Shown piece by piece: positions 44,647-53,165 of a DNA stretch of 64,000 nt; position 1 is the stretch's first letter, and every line of letters starts with the position of its first letter. Position numbers and translations under genes: made by a program. Location of the stretch: the NCBI GenBank assembly GCA_011523515.1, contig WTGO01000017.1, forward strand, positions 1-64,000, read 5' to 3'. The DNA is from Chloroflexota bacterium (lineage in GTDB: Bacteria; Chloroflexota; Anaerolineae; Aggregatilineales; Phototrophicaceae). The notes under the pieces are model-generated. The model was given only the letters and a program-made list of their open reading frames with translations. It was not told the DNA's origin and did no database searches.

Positions 44647-46533
44647 ATGCACTACGAGAAACCGCCTCATATTGAGACGATACTCAGAAACTTGCCCGCC
44701 AAGCCCGGCGTCTACCTGCTCAAGAATGGCCGCGGGAAGATTATCTATGTCGGCAAAGCCAAACGCCTGCGGAATCGCGTGCGCAGTTATTTCACCACGC
44801 AGGCCGACGGCAATAGCAAGACCCTGCGCATGCGCGGAGAAGTCGCGGACATCGACTTCTTCATCACCGAGAATGAAGTCAAGGCGCTGATCCTCGAAGA
44901 AACACTAATCAAGAAGCACAAGCCCCGATTCAATATCGAGTTAAAGGATGACAAGCGTTACCCGTATATTCGCGTCGGCTGGGGCGAGGCTTTTCCCAAA
45001 GTCGAAACGACCCGTCGCATCGTCGACGACGGCTCTCGCTATTTCGGCCCCTATTCGGCTATGTGGGTCGTGCAGAAGACGCTTAGCGACTTGCGCAAAG
45101 CCTTCCCTTACCTCACTTGCGATCGCGACATCACCGGTAATGATGAGCGCGCGTGCCTGTTCCACGATATCAAACTCTGCAACGCGCCTTGCATCGGCGC
45201 GGTAACGCGCGACGAATACCGCTTCATGATTCAGGAGTTGATGGATGTGCTCAGCGGACGCGCCAACGATGTTCAGCGACGCTTGGTCAATAAGATGAAC
45301 AGCGCGGCCGAGAGCTTGAATTTCGAGAAGGCGGCTGGCATCCGCGATCAACTCAAAGCCATTGATTTCATCACCAACAAGCACAAGGCGGTGGGCAAGA
45401 GCATGACCGATCACGATGTGATCGCGCTGGCGCGGGACGACCGAGACGCCACCGTACAGATCATGTTCATTCGCAATGGCAAACTCATCGGCAGCGACTC
45501 GCGCACGATGGACAATACCGAGGGCGAGAGCGATGCCGTCGTGCTGGAGCAATTCATCAGCCAATTTTACGCCAATTCCGCCAATATCCCGCGCGAGCTG
45601 ATTCTGCCCAATGAAGTGGAAGAGGCGCGTATCCTGGAGCGCTGGTTGAGCGACAAACGGGCTGGTTCCCGGGTGACGATTCACGTGCCGCAGCGCGGCG
45701 ACAAACGCAAATTAGTTGGTTTGGCGCAAGAGAACGCCCTGGAGAGCCTGCAGATGATGCGGGCGCAGTATGAGGCCGACACGACCAAGCACGAAATGGC
45801 GATGGCGGAATTGCAGGCGGAGCTGGGGCTGCCGCGCATCCCCAACCGGATCGAGTGCTTTGATATCAGCACGACGCAGGGCACGGCGATTGTGGCGAGC
45901 CGGGTGGTATTCGTGCAGGGCGCGCCACGCAAGAGCGAGTACCGCCGCTTCAATATCCGCAGCGTATCCCATGCCGGCGCCGATGACTACCAGTCGATGA
46001 GCGAAGCGCTGACGCGCCGCTTCATGCGCTGGAAGAACGCTGTGGAAAAAGACAAGGAGCTGACGCCCGATGGGGTGGAGAAGGACGAAACCTGGCGTCT
46101 GCTTCCCGACTTGCTGCTGATCGACGGGGGCAAGGGTCAGCTAAATGCAGCCCTGGCCGTGCTGGACGAATTCGGCCTGGGCGATCGCGTGCCGCTGGCG
46201 TCCCTGGCCAAGCGCATTGAAGAAATATTCCTGCCCGACCGGGTGGACTCGGTCCTGCTGCCGCGCCGCAGCGAAGCGCTGTATCTCGTGCAGCGCGCGC
46301 GCGATGAAGCGCATCGCTTCGCCATCACCAGCCACCGTAAACAGCGCCAGAAAAAAGGCTTGGCCAGCCGCCTGGAGACGGTTCCCGGCGTTGGGCCCAA
46401 ACGGCGCAAGGTCTTGCTCAAGCACTTTGAGAACTCGATCGATGCCATAAGCAACGCCAGCGTCGCCGAGCTGGCCGCGGTGAATGGCATCAGCAAGGAA
46501 GTGGCGCTGAATATCAAGAGTCACCTGGATTGA
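44647..46533 (+). CDS. uvrC: Excinuclease ABC subunit C
   Basis: UvrC makes both incisions in nucleotide excision repair. The 628-residue product has the GIY-YIG nuclease (PGVYLLKNGRGKIIYVGKA, about 18-36), the UVR domain (LNFEKAAGIRDQLKAI, about 223-238), the RNase H-like second nuclease starting at RIECFDIS, and a C-terminal helix-hairpin-helix pair (TVPGVGPKRRKVLLKHF and AVNGISKEVALNI). Its 3' end overlaps the HepT-like frame on the other strand by 13 bp. Confidence 0.96.
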   Translation: MHYEKPPHIETILRNLPAKPGVYLLKNGRGKIIYVGKAKRLRNRVRSYFTTQADGNSKTLRMRGEVADIDFFITENEVKALILEETLIKKHKPRFNIELKDDKRYPYIRVGWGEAFPKVETTRRIVDDGSRYFGPYSAMWVVQKTLSDLRKAFPYLTCDRDITGNDERACLFHDIKLCNAPCIGAVTRDEYRFMIQELMDVLSGRANDVQRRLVNKMNSAAESLNFEKAAGIRDQLKAIDFITNKHKAVGKSMTDHDVIALARDDRDATVQIMFIRNGKLIGSDSRTMDNTEGESDAVVLEQFISQFYANSANIPRELILPNEVEEARILERWLSDKRAGSRVTIHVPQRGDKRKLVGLAQENALESLQMMRAQYEADTTKHEMAMAELQAELGLPRIPNRIECFDISTTQGTAIVASRVVFVQGAPRKSEYRRFNIRSVSHAGADDYQSMSEALTRRFMRWKNAVEKDKELTPDGVEKDETWRLLPDLLLIDGGKGQLNAALAVLDEFGLGDRVPLASLAKRIEEIFLPDRVDSVLLPRRSEALYLVQRARDEAHRFAITSHRKQRQKKGLASRLETVPGVGPKRRKVLLKHFENSIDAISNASVAELAAVNGISKEVALNIKSHLD

Positions 46534-46913
46534 GCGTTATCCTCACCCGTACTCGTACACTCTCCGTATTCGGCAGAGATAATAGCTTTCAGTTGTATAA
46601 TCGGCGGGCCCAAATGGTCCTGTATGACATTCCATAGAATGTCGAGATTTATGTCAAAATAAGCGTGCGCCAGCCAGTTGCGCATAACCTTCATGCTTGA
46701 CCAGGGTAGATCAGGATACTTTGAATGGCACTCTTGTGATACGGAGCCAGTGGCTTCTCTCAGGATTTCAAGCAACCGGGCCAAAATTCACTGCAGACCT
46801 TCGTCTTGAGATAGGGAAGCGCGTGTTTTTCCTTGCGCAAATCGCTGAGCCTTCTGCGCGGCTTCCAGCGCATGGCACAGTCGTATGCGATCATTCTCCG
46901 GACTGGACTTCAA
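46521..46913 (-). pseudogene. HepT-like HEPN toxin (DUF86) with in-frame stop
   Basis: HepT toxins are HEPN RNases paired with MntA antitoxins. Read from a TTG at 46913, the frame gives about 130 codons. Residues 1-41 (NDRIRLCHALEAAQKAQRF to SLSQDEGLQ) and 43 onward (ILARLLEILREATG) join in one frame and match family order, but codon 42 (46788-46790) is TGA. The active-site motif RX4HXY is intact: Arg78, His83, Tyr85 in RNWLAHAY. Upstream codons overlap the 3' end of the antitoxin gene. The gene is probably inactivated, unless TGA is read through, internal re-initiation at the TTG at 46784 gives a fragment, or the base is a sequence error. Confidence 0.75.
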
Positions 46914-47205
46914 ATATCGGTCTGGCCTCCCGGCACACCGTTTCTCGGAAATACCGACTCAGATCCTCCGGTGTGCGCAAGTCCACTTCTCGCCCGATTA
47001 TTCGGCTTAAGTCGACCGTGTGTTGGAAGAATTCCAGGCCGACTCGAGCGCCAGCCTTGTATTCGGCCAGTAGATCGATGTCGCTGTCAGAGGACATTCC
47101 GCCATGAAGCGCCGAACCAAAGACCGACAAGCGTCGAATCGGCTGACTCGCGCAATACTCGCGAATCTCGTCTATAGGCAACGCAAGTGTCATTTCGTCA
47201 CTCAA
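46891..47205 (-). CDS. MntA-like minimal nucleotidyltransferase antitoxin
   Basis: MntA-type enzymes neutralise HepT by adding AMP to the toxin's active-site tyrosine. The 104-residue product has the full GSX10DXD motif (Gly30-Ser31, Asp42, Asp44) and a third Asp in REVDLRTPE (Asp75), so it looks catalytically complete. The TTG at 47205 follows AGAGG; an ATG four codons in is an alternative. The toxin partner lies immediately downstream with a disrupted frame. A TATAAT hexamer lies in the gap upstream. Confidence 0.85.
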   Translation of the reverse strand: MSDEMTLALPIDEIREYCASQPIRRLSVFGSALHGGMSSDSDIDLLAEYKAGARVGLEFFQHTVDLSRIIGREVDLRTPEDLSRYFRETVCREARPIFEVQSGE

Positions 47206-47253
47206 CGCAATGACCTCTTTTTTCTATCACTGCCATTATAGCGCAGATTGTAC

Positions 47254-48849
47254 CTATATTTGCAGTTGATGCACGTGCCGGATGAAGTCCTGCTCGCGCA
47301 GGATTTCCATCAGCGCTTCCGGCAACGCTTCGTCGAAATTGAGCACGGTCAGCGTATTGCCGCCGGGTTCGGCGCGGCCGGTATGCCAGCTGGCGATATT
47401 AATGCCATTCTCCGCCATTAAGCTGCCGACTTGCCCGATCACGCCGGGGCGGTCAAAACTGCCCATAATCAGCAGATGACCGCGCGGCTCAAAGTGAACG
47501 CGATAGTCGTTGATCTGCATGATGTAGGGCTTCTGCCGGTCAAGCAGGGCGCCGGCGATGCTGATTTCTTCGCCGTCATCCAGCGTAGTCTGGCAGGTGA
47601 TGACATTGCTGTATTCGCTGATTTTGATGCCCTTGGCCTGCGTGATTTGCCAACCACGCTGGGCAGCCAGCACCGGCGCATTGACGTAGCTGACATGGTC
47701 GCCGAGGAGCGGGCGCAGCATGCCCTTGAGAATACCGACGGTCATTGGCTTGATCAGGCCGTTCATGTCGTCCCCGATGATCTCAATGGCGATGCGGCGG
47801 ATCGAGCTGCGCGACAAGACATGCTGCAGCGCGCCGATGCCCTCGGCCAGCTGCATGTAAGGGCGAATCTCAGCGAATTCGACGCCTGGCAGCAGCGGCA
47901 TATTCACCACATTGCGGAAATCGCGGTCGTCCAGGGCGTCGATAACTTGCTGCACGATCTGCAGCGAGAGATCCTGCCGCGCCTCGACTGTGTTATCGCC
48001 GATATGCGGTGTATGAATGACGCGGTCCAGACCGATCAACGGGCTGCTGAAGGGCGGCTCCTCGTTCCACACATCTACCGCCACGCCGCCCAAATGACCG
48101 TCTTTCAAAGCATCCGCCAGCAGCGACTCCTTGATGACGCCGCCGTGCGAGGTGTTGATGAAGCAGGAGCCCTGTTTCATCAGGCGCAAGCTGTCCCCGT
48201 CCAGAAAGTCGACAGTCTCTTTTGTCGCCGGCACGTGCATGCTGACATAATCGGCATTGGCGAGCAACTCCGGCAGGCTAACCCGTGCGATGCGCCGGTC
48301 GTCGACCTGCTCGTCGCGGATGTAGGGATCGTAGGCCAGCACGCCCATACCCAGCGCCAGGCAGAGCCGCGCGACGCGGCGGCCCACCCGCCCAAGACCG
48401 ACGATGCCGATCGTTTTGCCGTGCAGCTGCGCGCCGACCTGCTGTTGCCGGTCGAATAGCCACCAGCCTTCACGCAGGCTGTCGTGAACGGCGGGCAGGT
48501 TTCGATTGAGGGCCAGCATTAACGTCAATGTGTGCTCGGCGGCGGCAATCGCGCTGACGCCGGGCGTATTCATCACCAGGATGCCGCGCTCGGTCGCGTA
48601 GTCTATGTCAAGCCCGGTCAGGCCAGCCGACATGCGCGCGATCAAGCGCAAGTTGCTGGCGTGATCGAGCAGCGGCGCGTCCAGCTTGAAGTCGGAACGC
48701 GTGATGATGGCCGTGGCATCGGGCAGGGCGGCGCGCACACTTGATGTCTTGGGCGGCACGCAGCTGACCTGGAAATCCGGGCTGCTTTTGAGCAGCGCGA
48801 TGCTCTCCGGCGTAAGATCGGTCGCGACTAAGACATGCTGCCGGCTCAC
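47254..48849 (-). CDS. serA: D-3-phosphoglycerate dehydrogenase, long form, with Arg-to-His change
   Basis: SerA starts serine synthesis by oxidising 3-phosphoglycerate. The 531-residue product has the substrate domain, the NAD loop GLGRVGRRVARLC (151-163), an intervening ASB domain (about 320-450) and a C-terminal ACT domain (LLIMGSFDRPGVIGQVGSLM) for feedback control. The catalytic Glu in DVWNEEPP and His282 in TPHIGDN are present. The substrate-binding arginine of the usual NxARGG motif is His235 (INTSHGGV). This could alter activity or substrate. It overlaps the HAD gene by 4 bp and shares an operon with a SerB-like phosphatase, which supports the serine role. Confidence 0.87.
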   Translation of the reverse strand: MSRQHVLVATDLTPESIALLKSSPDFQVSCVPPKTSSVRAALPDATAIITRSDFKLDAPLLDHASNLRLIARMSAGLTGLDIDYATERGILVMNTPGVSAIAAAEHTLTLMLALNRNLPAVHDSLREGWWLFDRQQQVGAQLHGKTIGIVGLGRVGRRVARLCLALGMGVLAYDPYIRDEQVDDRRIARVSLPELLANADYVSMHVPATKETVDFLDGDSLRLMKQGSCFINTSHGGVIKESLLADALKDGHLGGVAVDVWNEEPPFSSPLIGLDRVIHTPHIGDNTVEARQDLSLQIVQQVIDALDDRDFRNVVNMPLLPGVEFAEIRPYMQLAEGIGALQHVLSRSSIRRIAIEIIGDDMNGLIKPMTVGILKGMLRPLLGDHVSYVNAPVLAAQRGWQITQAKGIKISEYSNVITCQTTLDDGEEISIAGALLDRQKPYIMQINDYRVHFEPRGHLLIMGSFDRPGVIGQVGSLMAENGINIASWHTGRAEPGGNTLTVLNFDEALPEALMEILREQDFIRHVHQLQI

Positions 48850-49514
48850 GCGAACAGTCCTTTCGTTTCAATCTCGTTCATGACCTCGAACAGATCGCTG
48901 TAGATATTGCCATTCACCGCCGCGAAGTCTTCGAGACTGGAATGCGACTGATCGAGCACGGTGAAGCAGGTCATGCCGGCGGCCTGCGCTGCCACCGTAC
49001 CGGCCTGGCTGTCCTCCAGCGCCAGGCAACGTTCCGGCGGCAGTCCCAATTGCTGCGCCGCGTGCAGATAAATGTCCGGCGCCGGTTTGCCGCGCGCCAC
49101 GAATTGCGCCGAATAGCGATTGGGAATCAGCTCCGCCCAGCCCATAAGACGCACAAAGTGTTCGATAACGATTTGCGACGAGCTGGAAGCAATCGCCCTC
49201 GGGATGCGCCGGTCAGCAGCGCAGCGCACGATCTCATCGGCGCCGGGGCGCGCCTTGATACGCTCTGGCGGCAGCGAAAGCAATCGCTCGGTAATGGCGG
49301 ATTCGATGGCTGCGGCGGAATCGCCCAGTTTGGGATAGTGCCGCTGCAGAATAGCAGCGAACTCGTCCACACGCATGCCGATGCCCATGTTGCGCACTTC
49401 ATCGCTGTAGACATAGCCGTAAGATTCGATCAATTCCACTTCAACCTCGTGCCAGACGGGCTCGGAATCGACCAGCAAGCCGTCCATGTCAAATATGAGC
49501 GCCGAAAATGTCAT
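48846..49514 (-). CDS. HAD-superfamily phosphatase (beta-phosphoglucomutase-like)
   Basis: The 222-residue product has the HAD motifs FDMDGLLVDSEP (nucleophile and acid Asp), ASSSSQIVIEHF (Ser of motif II), GKPAPDIYLHAAQ (Lys of motif III) and LEDSQAGTVAAQAAGM (Asp of motif IV), with a helical C1 cap. It resembles sugar-phosphate phosphatases such as YniC or GS1-type. It lies between serB-like and serA genes with 1-bp spacing and 4-bp overlap, so it is in the operon; a role in serine metabolism is possible but not shown. Confidence 0.8.
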   Translation of the reverse strand: MTFSALIFDMDGLLVDSEPVWHEVEVELIESYGYVYSDEVRNMGIGMRVDEFAAILQRHYPKLGDSAAAIESAITERLLSLPPERIKARPGADEIVRCAADRRIPRAIASSSSQIVIEHFVRLMGWAELIPNRYSAQFVARGKPAPDIYLHAAQQLGLPPERCLALEDSQAGTVAAQAAGMTCFTVLDQSHSSLEDFAAVNGNIYSDLFEVMNEIETKGLFA

Positions 49515-49515
49515 G

Positions 49516-50367
49516 CTAGTTCATGTCCTCAAAGTCACGAATAAAATCGACTCGCAGCGAATCATTGCGAAAGGACACGGATTCCCGGATCAGCGCGGCC
49601 GTGATTCCTTTGCGGAATGTGTCCTCGTGTCGCGTATTCAGTACGCTTTCCCAGCCGCGCCGACCGGCGGCGAGCGGCAAAATTGGCGAAAGCGACTCGG
49701 CGTGAATGAAGACTTCGGAACCGTCGATCAAGCTTTCGCGCGCGACGACGCCGCCGTAGCCGATAAAAAGATCAACCGCGTCTTGTGCTGCCAAATCAGA
49801 GGCGCCGTCCCCGATCATCAAGCGGCGTCCGGGCAAATCGCCCGCCAGTTCGCCGATTATGCGTGATTTCCCGTGGGACACCGTAAGCGGGCCGGTGCTG
49901 TAATCGAGGTAGGTCTTCGCTTGCTGCGCGCCTGGTTCGTAGTAATCCCACCAGCGTCCTGAGAGTTCGTTGTATTCCAGCTCCACGGCGCGAATCCGCT
50001 CGGGCTCGACGCCTAGCCGGCGCCCAAAGCCCATCACAGCGTCAATCAGGCCGCCGCTGATGATGAACACTTGCTTGTCAAGAAAGCGCAGCGCGGCGAT
50101 GACCTCAAGCGCGTCTTCGACGACCGTTTGCCAGTAACGCTCCTCCAAGGCTTTGAGTTGCGCGCGGGTCGGGTTGATGGCCTTCAACCGCTTGCCGTAG
50201 ACATCGGCGAGATCCAGTTCACCGTCCATCGCCTTGTTGGTCAACAGGCCGACGCGCCCGGCTTTGCCCTTGGCGCGCGCCAACTCGTCGATGCCTTCAA
50301 TGGCGGACAAGGTGCTGTCGCAATCGAAGAACACAAGATCAAAGGGCGGCCAGCCGGCGCTGCGCAT
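49516..50367 (-). CDS. Phosphoserine phosphatase-like HAD enzyme
   Basis: The 283-residue product has FFDCDSTLSAIEGIDELARA (the DxDST nucleophile motif typical of SerB), FIISGGLIDAVMGFGRRLG (motif II), and MIGDGASDLAAQDAVDLFIG (motif IV, GDGxxD). The DST and GDGASD motifs favour phosphoserine phosphatase, the last step of serine synthesis, which fits the co-transcribed serA. A MtnX-like specificity remains possible. The C-terminal 50 residues are an extension. The ATG at 50367 follows GGGAGA; a TATAAT hexamer lies on this strand at 50401-50406. Confidence 0.82.
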   Translation of the reverse strand: MRSAGWPPFDLVFFDCDSTLSAIEGIDELARAKGKAGRVGLLTNKAMDGELDLADVYGKRLKAINPTRAQLKALEERYWQTVVEDALEVIAALRFLDKQVFIISGGLIDAVMGFGRRLGVEPERIRAVELEYNELSGRWWDYYEPGAQQAKTYLDYSTGPLTVSHGKSRIIGELAGDLPGRRLMIGDGASDLAAQDAVDLFIGYGGVVARESLIDGSEVFIHAESLSPILPLAAGRRGWESVLNTRHEDTFRKGITAALIRESVSFRNDSLRVDFIRDFEDMN

Positions 50368-50491
50368 GGCGTCTCCCGTCGGAAAATTACAGGCGCGATT
50401 ATTATAGGCGCTTGGCGACAAATGTGTACGGTGGTCTATGCCCAGCGCAAGCGCGCGCGAATCCATGGAGGGCATTGTGTCAGGCAGCCGC

Positions 50492-50520
50492 TTGAATGCC
50501 CGGCGACGCTCCTCTATAAT
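50492..50520 (+). promoter_or_regulatory. Sigma-70-type promoter of the TetR gene
   Basis: TTGAAT, a 17-nt spacer and TATAAT form a near-consensus promoter. The predicted start point near 50527 leaves a leader of about 46 nt to the TTG start of the regulator. An inverted CGGCA/TGCCG pair (50525-50529, 50544-50548) just downstream could be an operator for autoregulation. Confidence 0.65.
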
Positions 50521-50572
50521 CGAACGGCAGATTGATTGACAAGTGCCGCAGAGTACGGATGGGAGCTACATC

Positions 50573-51211
50573 TTGGCACGAAAGCCGGCTGACCAATCGG
50601 TCAATCGCGAAGACATTCTGTGGGCCGCCGCGGAAGTCCTGCATCGCAATGGCTATGAAGCCACGACCATGAAGGACATCGCCGCTCAAGTGAACTTGAC
50701 TGCGGCCAGTTTGTATCATCATTTCAAGAACAAGGACTTCCTTCTTCTCAGCGTCTTGGAAGTCGGCCTGGACCTCACCATTGACAAGCTGGATGTCATT
50801 TATACATCGGACTTGACTTGCGCGGATAAGCTCGGCGGGATGATACGCTCGCACGTCGTCAGCGTGACGGGCAATGTGGCCGTGGGCGCGGCGATGGTTT
50901 TCGAGATTCGCGCCCTGCTCAACGCTAATATCAGCAGCAAGAACGGCGATGACGCCTTCAACGCCGAGTTCGCGGGTCGGCGCAAGCGCTTTTTCGCCCG
51001 GCGCGACTACTTCGAGAGCTTGTTTCGGGACACGGTGCAGGCGGGTATCGCCGCCGGCGAATTCCGCCAGGTGGACGCGGCCATCGTGACCCGCGCCATG
51101 CTGGGCGCGCACAACTGGGTGGGGGTGTGGTTCCGCGAGGGCGGGCGGCTCACGGGTGAAGAAGTGGCGGATGTCATGGTGGATGCGTGGCTGGCGGCTT
51201 TGCGGGTTTGA
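50573..51211 (+). CDS. TetR-family transcriptional regulator
   Basis: The 212-residue product opens with a TetR helix-turn-helix: NREDILWAAAEVLHRNGYEA, then TTMKDIAAQVNLTAASLYHH and FKNKDFLLL. The C-terminal ligand domain resembles regulators of acyl-CoA metabolism. I chose the TTG at 50573 because GGGAG lies 7 nt upstream and the protein then starts in the usual way; a GTG at 50543 lacks a ribosome site. It is the first gene of a co-directional series with SDR, hydroxyacyl-CoA dehydrogenase and thiolase, so it probably senses a CoA thioester and controls them. Confidence 0.87.
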   Translation: MARKPADQSVNREDILWAAAEVLHRNGYEATTMKDIAAQVNLTAASLYHHFKNKDFLLLSVLEVGLDLTIDKLDVIYTSDLTCADKLGGMIRSHVVSVTGNVAVGAAMVFEIRALLNANISSKNGDDAFNAEFAGRRKRFFARRDYFESLFRDTVQAGIAAGEFRQVDAAIVTRAMLGAHNWVGVWFREGGRLTGEEVADVMVDAWLAALRV

Positions 51212-51230
51212 GGGATGGAGCGGCACTGTT

Positions 51231-52418
51231 ATGGATAAGCGATTTCTGACGTTGTACCTGCCCGAATACGATCAGGTGGCACACTTCTTGCGCATCCTAG
51301 ACGGTACAAGGGATCAGACTTATAAGTTGATGTGGCAGCATATCAAGTCAATGGTGGGGAATCCGCAGGAGGCGACTGACTTTACCAATCCCTGCCAGTG
51401 GATTCCCGAGCTGCCGTCCGGTAACGGAAGAGACTTGGCACAGCGAATATGGCGGGAATCGGAAGGGCGGGTCAATCCGCGTTGGTCGCGCCAATTTTGG
51501 CGTTTCGGTGAGCCACATGCCCTTGTAGCGGTGAATGACAGAGTTTGTTCGCTGACAGATCTCGGCAAACGCTTTGTGAACACGGATGCTGACGCCATTA
51601 GACAAATTGACGAGCACGAAGGCATCTACTTGGTCTTGTCGGCATTGGCTGACAGAGGCTCAAGTTCATTGAATGACCTGTTTGGCCAATTCCGCGCTTT
51701 CTTTCAAATGCGCACGTCTTGGAAGTCGGATGCTTCATTCCGTACGGCACTGCGATATCGCCTGAACAACTTGAGGCATCGTGAGCTCGTTTATCGTCAA
51801 GGGCGCAAATACGAAATCACCGATGCCGGCTTGGCTTATCTGCTCAATTTCATCGGGAGCGACGACAAAGCGGCGCTTGCGGTTCAATTGGCCGTAAAAG
51901 AAAAGAATAGCCAAGTCCGAAAGCAACTCCTTGAGTTTTTGCAAACAATGGATCCATTTCAGTTCGAGCATCTTGTTTTACGCCTGTTCGAAGCAATGGA
52001 ATATGAAAATGTCGAATTGACGCCGTACCTTCAAGACCAGGGCGTCGACATCAAAGCCGACATAGAATTCGGGATCAGCAGCGTTCATGAAGTCATTCAA
52101 GTCAAACGGCACAAGGGAAGTATTGGACAACCTATCGTAAGCGGGCTTCGTGGAGCGATGCCTCTCTTCGACGCGCTTCGCGGCTCAATCGTCACGACGG
52201 GCGCTTTCTCCAAAAAAGCCAAAGAAATTGCCGTCGTGCGTAACGCTCCACCCATTTCATTGATCGACGGAGAAAGATTGCTGGACCTTCTGATCGAGCA
52301 CGACATTGGCATCCACAAGCGCGAAATCAGAATCCTAGAATTCGACCAGGCAAGCCTGAGCGATTTTGACTCCGAAGAATTGGAAGCAGCATCTCTAAAA
52401 GAGTCCGAAAGCGAGTAA
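51231..52418 (+). CDS. Mrr-type restriction endonuclease
   Basis: Mrr nucleases cut modified DNA or act in DNA-damage or phage defence. The 395-residue product has an N-terminal winged-helix-like region (residues about 5-200) and a C-terminal PD-(D/E)xK domain: FQFEHLVLRLFEAM (Glu246), QGVDIKAD (Asp273) and EVIQVKRHKG (QVK 290-292), followed by the typical VSGLRGAM element. No methyltransferase is adjacent, as expected for type IV enzymes. The TAA stop overlaps the ATG of the next gene (TAATG). Base composition seems lower in GC than the flanking genes, which suggests acquisition. Confidence 0.82.
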   Translation: MDKRFLTLYLPEYDQVAHFLRILDGTRDQTYKLMWQHIKSMVGNPQEATDFTNPCQWIPELPSGNGRDLAQRIWRESEGRVNPRWSRQFWRFGEPHALVAVNDRVCSLTDLGKRFVNTDADAIRQIDEHEGIYLVLSALADRGSSSLNDLFGQFRAFFQMRTSWKSDASFRTALRYRLNNLRHRELVYRQGRKYEITDAGLAYLLNFIGSDDKAALAVQLAVKEKNSQVRKQLLEFLQTMDPFQFEHLVLRLFEAMEYENVELTPYLQDQGVDIKADIEFGISSVHEVIQVKRHKGSIGQPIVSGLRGAMPLFDALRGSIVTTGAFSKKAKEIAVVRNAPPISLIDGERLLDLLIEHDIGIHKREIRILEFDQASLSDFDSEELEAASLKESESE

Positions 52419-53134
52419 TGGCAATTTCCATACAAAACATCCTCATCACAGGCGCGAACCGAGGCATCGGCTTGGCGCTGGTGGAACAATACCTGTCACA
52501 GAGCGACACGCGAGTCTACGCGACCTGCCGCAATCCAGAAGGCGCGGTTGCCCTGAACGCTCTGGCGCAAGCGGACCCGGAAAACCTGCAGATACTGCAA
52601 TTGGACGTCAACGATGAGGCTTCCATCGAGCGCGCGGTGAACGCCATCGCGGGCGAAATCGACAGCCTGGATGTACTTATCAACAACGCCGGCATATCCG
52701 GTGGCGATGGCGCCCGCGACATGGGCCAGCTCAGTGCGGCGGAGGTTGCCACGGTCGTCACAACAAATGCGGTCGCGCCCTTGATCGTGACGCAGTGTTG
52801 CCGCGAACTGCTACAGAACGGCGACAATCCGCGCGCTGTCATGATCTCGTCCGGTCTGGGTTCGCTGGCCAGGGCCGGCGGTAACGCCTACGCCTACCGC
52901 ATGAGCAAGGCGGCCATGAACATGGCGGCGCGCGTCCTCGCCTTTGATGACGCGATGGCGGGCATCACGAGCGTCACGCTGGCGCCCGGCTGGGTGCGCA
53001 CGGACATGGGCGGCCCGTCCGCGAATTTAGCGCCCGAAGAATCCGCCCGCGCTCTGCTCGGGGTTATCGAGCGGCTGGTCGCCGCAGATAATGGCAGATT
53101 CTACCGCTATGATGGCGAGGAGCTGGACTGGTAG
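52418..53134 (+). CDS. Short-chain dehydrogenase/reductase
   Basis: The 238-residue product is a classical SDR with a Rossmann fold: ITGANRGIGLALVEQYL (cofactor loop), INNAGISGG, a Ser in VMISSGLG and YRMSKAAMN (catalytic Tyr-x3-Lys). The C-terminal LAPGWVRTDMGG is typical of C-factor or carbonyl-reductase-like members. Its start overlaps the Mrr stop, so it is co-translated with it. The position next to beta-oxidation genes suggests a ketone or acyl substrate, which is not proven. Confidence 0.9.
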   Translation: MAISIQNILITGANRGIGLALVEQYLSQSDTRVYATCRNPEGAVALNALAQADPENLQILQLDVNDEASIERAVNAIAGEIDSLDVLINNAGISGGDGARDMGQLSAAEVATVVTTNAVAPLIVTQCCRELLQNGDNPRAVMISSGLGSLARAGGNAYAYRMSKAAMNMAARVLAFDDAMAGITSVTLAPGWVRTDMGGPSANLAPEESARALLGVIERLVAADNGRFYRYDGEELDW

Positions 53135-53165
53135 TTGCTCCGCATCGGAAAGGGTGATTGCGCAG

